Shown: piece by piece, positions 59,409 to 64,000 of the stretch
Layout: each line of letters starts with the position of its first letter
Numbering within the stretch: the stretch's first letter is position 1
Assembly (NCBI GenBank): GCA_029260755.1
Contig: JAJDCQ010000249.1
Span: 1-64,000, forward strand
Reading direction: 5' to 3'
DNA length: 64,000 nt
Origin: Planctomycetota bacterium
GTDB taxonomy: Bacteria; Planctomycetota; J058; JAJDCQ01
The notes under the pieces: generated by a model
The model's input: the letters and a program-made list of their open reading frames with translations, nothing else
Told to the model about the DNA's origin: nothing
The model's database searches: none
Translations under genes and position numbers: made by a program

Positions 59409-62400
59409 TCACCCGCGGCCGGTCGACTCCGCCAGCCGCTCGAGGCGGGGCTCGATCTCGTTCTGGGTCTCGGCGAACCGCTGTCGCTGGGCGCGCAGGC
59501 CTCGGACCTGGGCGAGGGCGTTCCTCACGCCCTCTGGCAGGATCTCGGGGTCGATCGCCCCGGCGAGGACCTCGTCGACGAAGGTCCGGCCGAGCTCCGC
59601 GACGAGGCGGTCGCGCTTGGCCGTCGCCGTGTTGATCCTCACGGTGAGCTGCGCGGACTGCGCGACGTGCTTCGCCTTGTCGGCGGCGGCTCCGATGCCC
59701 GCCTTGAGGCTGCCCCAGAGGCTGGCCGGCTTCGCCTCCTCCTTCGGGGCGGCCGCGGCCGCGTCGAGCTTCGCCTTCTCCTCCTCGAGGGCGCCGATCT
59801 CCTCGACGACGTCGACGATGGCGCCGACGTTGGTCGCGCTCTTGCTGCCGAAGAGCGGGTGCCCGTCCTCGACGCGTCCTCCCGCGACGATTCCGTCGGC
59901 GAGCGCCGTCGCGAGCTCGCGCTCGCTCTGCTCGGTCCGGTGGGCCGCCTCCCGGAGGAGCTTGCTCTCGAGCTTCATCCGGTCGCGCGCCGCCGCGGTG
60001 AGCGGGTCGTCGCAGTTGCCGCTCCGCGCGACGACCTCGTCGCTGTCGACGCTGCGCAGCTTCATCCGCTCGCAGTGGTCGATGCCTATGTCGGCCTTCT
60101 TGTGGAACCCGGCGTTGATCTCGCGCTTCGCCCGGCGGTACTCGTCGATCGCGGCGTCGTAGTACTGGAGCAGGAACAGCGCCTCCGCGACGAGGAGGCG
60201 CAGGCAGGCCCGCTGCTCGCCCGCGAGGTCCTCGTGAATGAAGAGGGCGATCCGCGCCAGGCCGAGGCCGGTGTGGATGGCGCCGCCGGCCATGTGCTCG
60301 CGCGTCTCGCCGCGCCGGACGAGGTCGAGGCGCGCCTTGCTCCCGCCGGACCGGACGAGGATCGCGCCGTGATCGATCAGCGACCGCGCCACGAGCGCCT
60401 CGATGGATCCGCCGAGGCCGAGGTCGGGCGCGTCCTTCGAGGGAATGGCCGCCCAGGCGCGCCCGATGAAGAGCTCGCCCGCGTCGCGGTCCCCGAGGAG
60501 GTGGAGCGAGACGTAGGCGGCGAGGAGCAGCGGCCACGGGTCGTCGTCGGCCGAGGCCGCTGCGACGTCGAGGTGACCGACGGCGGCCGCCGGGGCGCCC
60601 TTCCGGAGCTCGCCGCGCGCGTTCGCGAGCATCGCTCGCAGCCTGGCGCGGGCCGGCGCGTGGTCGGCGTCGCCGCGCTTGAGGCGGGCCGCGAGGTCGG
60701 CCGCCTCGTCGAGCTCGGGCGCCCACGCCTGCGCCTCGTCGAGCTCGCCCTCGGCGCTCGGGCCGTCGCCGCGCTCGAGGGCGACCTGGCCGCGAATCAC
60801 GTGAGCGAGGGCGGCGGCGACCGGCGCCGGCTCGCCCTCGAGGACGGCGGTCGCCTCGACCGCCGCGGCGTCGAGGGCGGCGTCGTCGCCGAGCGCGACG
60901 AAGCGATCGAGCTTTCCGAGGGCGCTCCGGAGCGGGTCGAGGCCGTCGCCGGGAGCCTTCGCGCGGAGCAGCTCGCTCCGGGCGGGCGCGGCGTCGGTGC
61001 TCGCCCATCGCTCGGCCTCGATGGTCGGAAAGAGCTGCTCCTCGGTGCGGGTGACCTCGTCGGTCTTGATCGCCGCCGACCGGCTCGCGACCGCGCCCTT
61101 GAGCGGCCGGGCGCGCTCGCCCTCGTCGCCGTCGCTCTCCGCGATCTCGGGATCCGGGCCGGGGTCATCCGCGGGCTCGACGTGGCCCTCGGTTGCGGCC
61201 GACGCGGGCTTCGGCTTCTCGGTCGCCGTCGCGCCGACATCGTCGGCCAGGTCGAGCTCGCCCTGCCACGCCTCGAACCCCGACCGCGACCCCTCGACCG
61301 CCTGGCTGCCGCTCGTGCTGCCCGACCCGCTCGTGCTGCCCGTGCCGCTCCGGCTCCCGAGCTCGACGCCCTTCTTCGGGTCGATCGGCCGGACCATCGG
61401 CCGGCGCGCGACGTCTCCGATCCCGGGGATGTTCCGCACATCGCTGATCGAGACCGAGTGGCGGAGGTCGAGGTCGTGGAACTGGCCCTCGCCGCCCTGG
61501 CTGGCGCCGAGGTGCGGCGCCTCGCCGCGGATGACCCGCTCGAGGTCATCGGCGACGTCCTTCGCGGTCTGGTAGCGGTGCGGGACCTCCTTCTCGAGGC
61601 ACTTCAGCACCACCTGCTCGAGACCGGTCGAGCAGTCGCCGTTGATCTCGCGCGGCGGCGTCGGGTCCGAGCCGAGCAACGCTGCGATCGTCTGGCCGGG
61701 GTTGCTGCGACGGAACGGCTGCGTCCCGCAGATCCCCTCGTAGAGGAGCGCGCCGAGGGCGAAGAGATCGGCGGGCGCGCCGACGGCCTCTGGCGTCGCC
61801 TTCACCTGCTCGGGCGCCATGTAGAGGATCGTCCCGAGCATCGCGCCGGCCTGGGTGAGCCGCATCTCGGAGCTGCGGTCGCTCGCGAGGCCGAAGTCCA
61901 TCAAGAGGGGGCGCTGCTTGCCGTCGACGATGACGTTCGCGGGCTTCACGTCGCGGTGGATGATCCCCTCTTCGTGCGCGTACTCGAGGGCGCGCGCGAC
62001 GGCGAGGACGAGGCGGGCCGCCTCCATCGGCGGAACCTTCGCGTCGAAGATGTCCTCGAGGGTGGTGCCCTCGACGAACTCCATCACGAAGAAGGGCATG
62101 TCCTTGACCTGCCCGAGCTCGTGGATCGCCACGATGTTCTGGTGGCGCAGCTTCGCGACGGCGCGCGCCTCGCGGAGGAACCGCTCGACCGCCTTGGGGT
62201 TCTTGCTCCGCCTGTCGTGGAGCAGCTTGATCGCGACCGAGCGCCGCAACGACGTGTCGTACGCGCGGTAGACGACGCCCATGCCGCCGCGGCCGAGCTC
62301 CTTCACCACGACGTAGCGCCCGAGCCAGCGCTTGGGGTTCCGGGCCGCCTCGGCGACGTCGGCCGGCAGGTCGGCGATCTCGCTGTCCGACATCCGTCGC

Positions 62401-62828
62401 TTGTGCCGCGCGCTCGGGCGCCGGACCCGGCCCGAGGCGCTCTTGCTCTGGCTCTGCGCCTTGCTGTCGGTGAACGGATCGCCGGCGCTGCTCGGCTTGA
62501 AGCCGCCGCCGCTCTCGCTGCTCGGCGGCATCGGCGGGAACGCGCCGGAGGCCGAGCGGTCGCCGGCCGAGGTGCTGCCGCTCCGGACGGGCGGCGGCTG
62601 ACGCTCCTCGGGCGGGCTGAAGCGATCGCTCTCGGCTCGACCCGCCGCGCTCTTGGACTGGCTGGCCGAGCGCGACTGGCTGGACTGGCTCGCCGAGCGC
62701 GACTGGCTGGACTGGCTCCCCGACGCGCTGCTGCTCGCCGAGGCGCTGTCCCCGCCCGAGCCGCTCTTCACGGCCGCGCTCGCCTCGTCCTCGGGCGTCG
62801 GGGCGTTGCTCGGGGCGTCGTCGGCCAT
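59409..62828 (-). CDS. Ser/Thr protein kinase with Ser/Gln-rich N-terminus and long helical C-terminus
   Basis: This 1139-residue kinase has no evident membrane helix, so it is probably cytoplasmic. The first 165 residues are low-complexity, Ser/Gln/Arg-rich (SQSSQSRSA units) and disordered. The kinase domain (about 169-436) has LGRGGMG, VAIKLLH, HRDVKPAN, DFG and YMAPEQ. A second Ser/Gly-rich linker, GTGSTSGSGSTSGS, follows. The last 500 residues are helical with a TPR-like stretch, LQYYDAAIDEYRRAKREI, and a coiled-coil end. The frame is open to 62945; the ATG at 62828 (MADDAPSNAP) is preferred because upstream codons overlap a hairpin region. It lies downstream of the FGE-like gene on the same strand. 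Confidence 0.88.
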   Translation of the reverse strand: MADDAPSNAPTPEDEASAAVKSGSGGDSASASSSASGSQSSQSRSASQSSQSRSASQSKSAAGRAESDRFSPPEERQPPPVRSGSTSAGDRSASGAFPPMPPSSESGGGFKPSSAGDPFTDSKAQSQSKSASGRVRRPSARHKRRMSDSEIADLPADVAEAARNPKRWLGRYVVVKELGRGGMGVVYRAYDTSLRRSVAIKLLHDRRSKNPKAVERFLREARAVAKLRHQNIVAIHELGQVKDMPFFVMEFVEGTTLEDIFDAKVPPMEAARLVLAVARALEYAHEEGIIHRDVKPANVIVDGKQRPLLMDFGLASDRSSEMRLTQAGAMLGTILYMAPEQVKATPEAVGAPADLFALGALLYEGICGTQPFRRSNPGQTIAALLGSDPTPPREINGDCSTGLEQVVLKCLEKEVPHRYQTAKDVADDLERVIRGEAPHLGASQGGEGQFHDLDLRHSVSISDVRNIPGIGDVARRPMVRPIDPKKGVELGSRSGTGSTSGSGSTSGSQAVEGSRSGFEAWQGELDLADDVGATATEKPKPASAATEGHVEPADDPGPDPEIAESDGDEGERARPLKGAVASRSAAIKTDEVTRTEEQLFPTIEAERWASTDAAPARSELLRAKAPGDGLDPLRSALGKLDRFVALGDDAALDAAAVEATAVLEGEPAPVAAALAHVIRGQVALERGDGPSAEGELDEAQAWAPELDEAADLAARLKRGDADHAPARARLRAMLANARGELRKGAPAAAVGHLDVAAASADDDPWPLLLAAYVSLHLLGDRDAGELFIGRAWAAIPSKDAPDLGLGGSIEALVARSLIDHGAILVRSGGSKARLDLVRRGETREHMAGGAIHTGLGLARIALFIHEDLAGEQRACLRLLVAEALFLLQYYDAAIDEYRRAKREINAGFHKKADIGIDHCERMKLRSVDSDEVVARSGNCDDPLTAAARDRMKLESKLLREAAHRTEQSERELATALADGIVAGGRVEDGHPLFGSKSATNVGAIVDVVEEIGALEEEKAKLDAAAAAPKEEAKPASLWGSLKAGIGAAADKAKHVAQSAQLTVRINTATAKRDRLVAELGRTFVDEVLAGAIDPEILPEGVRNALAQVRGLRAQRQRFAETQNEIEPRLERLAESTGRG
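62662..62715 (-). repeat. 27-bp tandem repeat inside the kinase gene (SQSSQSRSA units)
   Basis: Two copies of a 27-bp unit (62662-62688 and 62689-62715) differ at one base and encode the nine-residue Ser/Gln/Arg repeat in the disordered N-terminus of the kinase. The near identity at DNA level indicates recent slippage or duplication, so the length may vary between strains. Confidence 0.8.
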
Positions 62829-62909
62829 GCGGGGCGAAGCCTCGGGGAGACGATCGTGCCCACCATCCGATGATGGGCGATTCTGGGATCCCCCGTCCTC
62901 CGGGAGGGT

Positions 62910-62929
62910 CCAGGGCATTGTGGCCCTGG
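62910..62929 (-). terminator. Hairpin between the FGE-like gene and the kinase gene
   Basis: CCAGGGC at 62910-62916 pairs with GCCCTGG at 62923-62929 around a 6-base loop, 38 bp beyond the stop of the FGE-like gene. No T tract follows. Termination or a leader role for the kinase gene is possible. Confidence 0.4.
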
Positions 62930-62967
62930 CGGCGTTTTGCCGCAATCGTCCGCGCCGGCTCCGGTTG

Positions 62968-64000
62968 CTAGCGCTCGGGGCCGTGGTGAACGACCCGGAA
63001 GCCGAGGTAGCTGGCCGTCGTCTGGGCCGCCTCGGACCAGCCCGCGTCGCAGGCGTAGTCGCGCGGCAGCGCGTCCGACCAGCTCCCGCCCTTCACCCAG
63101 CGCAGCTCGGTCGGGTCCGTCGCGGGCCGCGGCGGGCTGCTGACCCGGTCGTCGGGGCCGTCGAGCACCCACTCGCAGACGCTCCCGCCCAGATCGAACA
63201 CGCCGTAGGGGCTGCGGTCGCGGGGGTAGCTCCCGACCGCCTCGGGCTCGCTCGGGCCGGGGCGACTCCACCCGCCCTTGGCGAAGCTCGCGTCGTGCCG
63301 GTGACCCCACGGGAAGCGCCGGCCGTCGGTGCCGCGGGCGGCCTTCTCCCACTCGGCCCAGGTCGGGAGGGTGAAGCGCACGGCCAGTCCGGCGCTCCGC
63401 GCCTTTCCGGTGAGCCACGCGCAGTAGGCGAGGGCGTCGAAGTAGCTCACGCCGAACACCGGCCAGCGGTCGGCGTCGGGCGTCGTCTCGTCGTCGGCGC
63501 GCGGGTGACGGAACACGGTCGAGGGGAGCTGGACCCACCGGTCGCGGTCGTCGTCCGAGAGCACCGCCGCCGGCACGTGCTCGAGGTAGGTCTCGGTCCG
63601 GCGCCCGGCGTTGATCTCGTCGAGGAAGAGCTTGTACTCGCCCTGGGTCACCTCGTGCCGCGACATGTAGAAGTCGCCGACCCAGACCGGGCGGAGCTGG
63701 GCGCCGGCCACCTCGGGCCGGCCGGTCGGTCCGACGAAGTAGGGGGCGCGCGGGTCGGGGCTCATCCGGAACTCGCCCGCGGCGACGTACTCCATCGGCG
63801 GGAGGTCGCGCTCGGTCACCGCGGCGCGCGGCCGCAACCGGATCGTCACCTCCGCGACCGCGCCCCGGCGCAGGAGGACCGGCACGCGCGCGGCGTGGAA
63901 CGCCTCGTCGGTCGGCGTCGCGACGAGGAGGAGGCTGCCGCTCGCCAGCGCCTCGGACCGCCAGGTCGTCCCCGCCGCGATCTCGTCGGTCGGCTCGCCG
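62968..64000 (-). CDS. FGE-like domain protein, probably C-terminal part of a Ser/Thr kinase (5' end outside window)
   Basis: The frame stays open to the window edge, so the gene is incomplete at its 5' end; the internal GTG at 63885 is not the start. The visible 343 residues begin with a PEGA-like beta segment (SLLLVATPTDEAFHAARVPV, then VAEVTIRLRPR). This is the usual lead-in to the FGE/SUMF1-like domain of planctomycete kinases: PPMEYVAAGEF, MSRHEVTQGEYKLFL, LPTWAEWEKAARG, FDLGGSVCEWV, WVKGGSWSD and YLGFRVVHHG. A kinase domain upstream is expected but not seen. Only one Cys (in DYACDAGW) follows the GGSW motif, not the CxxxxC pair of active FGE. Confidence 0.82.
   Translation of the reverse strand, partial: GEPTDEIAAGTTWRSEALASGSLLLVATPTDEAFHAARVPVLLRRGAVAEVTIRLRPRAAVTERDLPPMEYVAAGEFRMSPDPRAPYFVGPTGRPEVAGAQLRPVWVGDFYMSRHEVTQGEYKLFLDEINAGRRTETYLEHVPAAVLSDDDRDRWVQLPSTVFRHPRADDETTPDADRWPVFGVSYFDALAYCAWLTGKARSAGLAVRFTLPTWAEWEKAARGTDGRRFPWGHRHDASFAKGGWSRPGPSEPEAVGSYPRDRSPYGVFDLGGSVCEWVLDGPDDRVSSPPRPATDPTELRWVKGGSWSDALPRDYACDAGWSEAAQTTASYLGFRVVHHGPER

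Overview
This 64 kb window is GC-rich (about 70% by eye) bacterial chromosome, densely coded on both strands, with one tRNA and no rRNA, CRISPR array, transposase or phage gene. The most likely source is a Planctomycetota lineage. The reason is the abundance of PknB-type Ser/Thr kinases, several carrying formylglycine-generating-enzyme (FGE)-like domains behind a membrane anchor, together with a DUF3160 protein and many HEAT or TPR proteins. Myxococcota is the main alternative. Most long Arg/Pro-rich reading frames opposite the real genes are artefacts of the high GC content.

Layout. 0.3-9.5 kb: amidase, a giant double-kinase/double-FGE protein, an SGNH-MBOAT cell-surface O-acylation pair and a TerB-like membrane protein. 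9.5-13.3 kb: a Tat-exported intradiol dioxygenase and a kinase, separated by striking palindromes. 13.5-15.5 kb: a small stress cluster (Hsp20, a small hypothetical, a catalytically dead HtrA-like protein) behind a sigma-54-like promoter. 15.6-21.2 kb: a hypothetical, a kinase-FGE protein, a PilZ-like protein, a HEAT protein and a HAD phosphatase. 21.3-23.2 kb: an AAA ATPase overlapping a possible TOPRIM-like partner, with its own promoter; this is the best candidate for an undescribed (possibly defence) module. 23.2-28.8 kb: a DUF3160 protein, an unknown protein and tRNA-Val. 29.0-37.7 kb: a 16-TPR kinase, a 5'-3' exonuclease, a lipoprotein, a FliA/WhiG-type sigma factor with an unusual leader, lysA and a GNAT enzyme. 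37.9-49.7 kb: a kinase with secretion-ATPase-like N-terminal domains, the operon TAXI protein-glycolate oxidase FAD subunit-FeS subunit, a WD40 kinase and an FHA kinase. 49.8-58.9 kb: DUF167, MTA phosphorylase, a large HEAT protein, then an operon of membrane protein-glycerate kinase-hydroxypyruvate/glyoxylate reductase-DUF427, and a secreted protein. 59.4-64.0 kb: a cytosolic kinase and the C-terminal part of another FGE-like protein that runs off the end.

How the genes connect. Eight complete kinase genes plus one probable partial one occupy about 25 kb (39%). Almost every one carries a different accessory module, so the region looks like a signalling repertoire. Glycolate oxidase subunits, hydroxypyruvate/glyoxylate reductase, glycerate kinase and possibly the HAD phosphatase outline a glycolate-to-glycerate salvage route spread over several operons.

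Non-coding structure is unusually rich. Four intergenic inverted-repeat elements of different sequence share one architecture: 9-bp-period tandem repeats facing their own reverse complement. In addition there are two perfect long palindromes, several GC-rich terminator-like hairpins, and an interleaved pair of inverted repeats in the sigma-factor leader.
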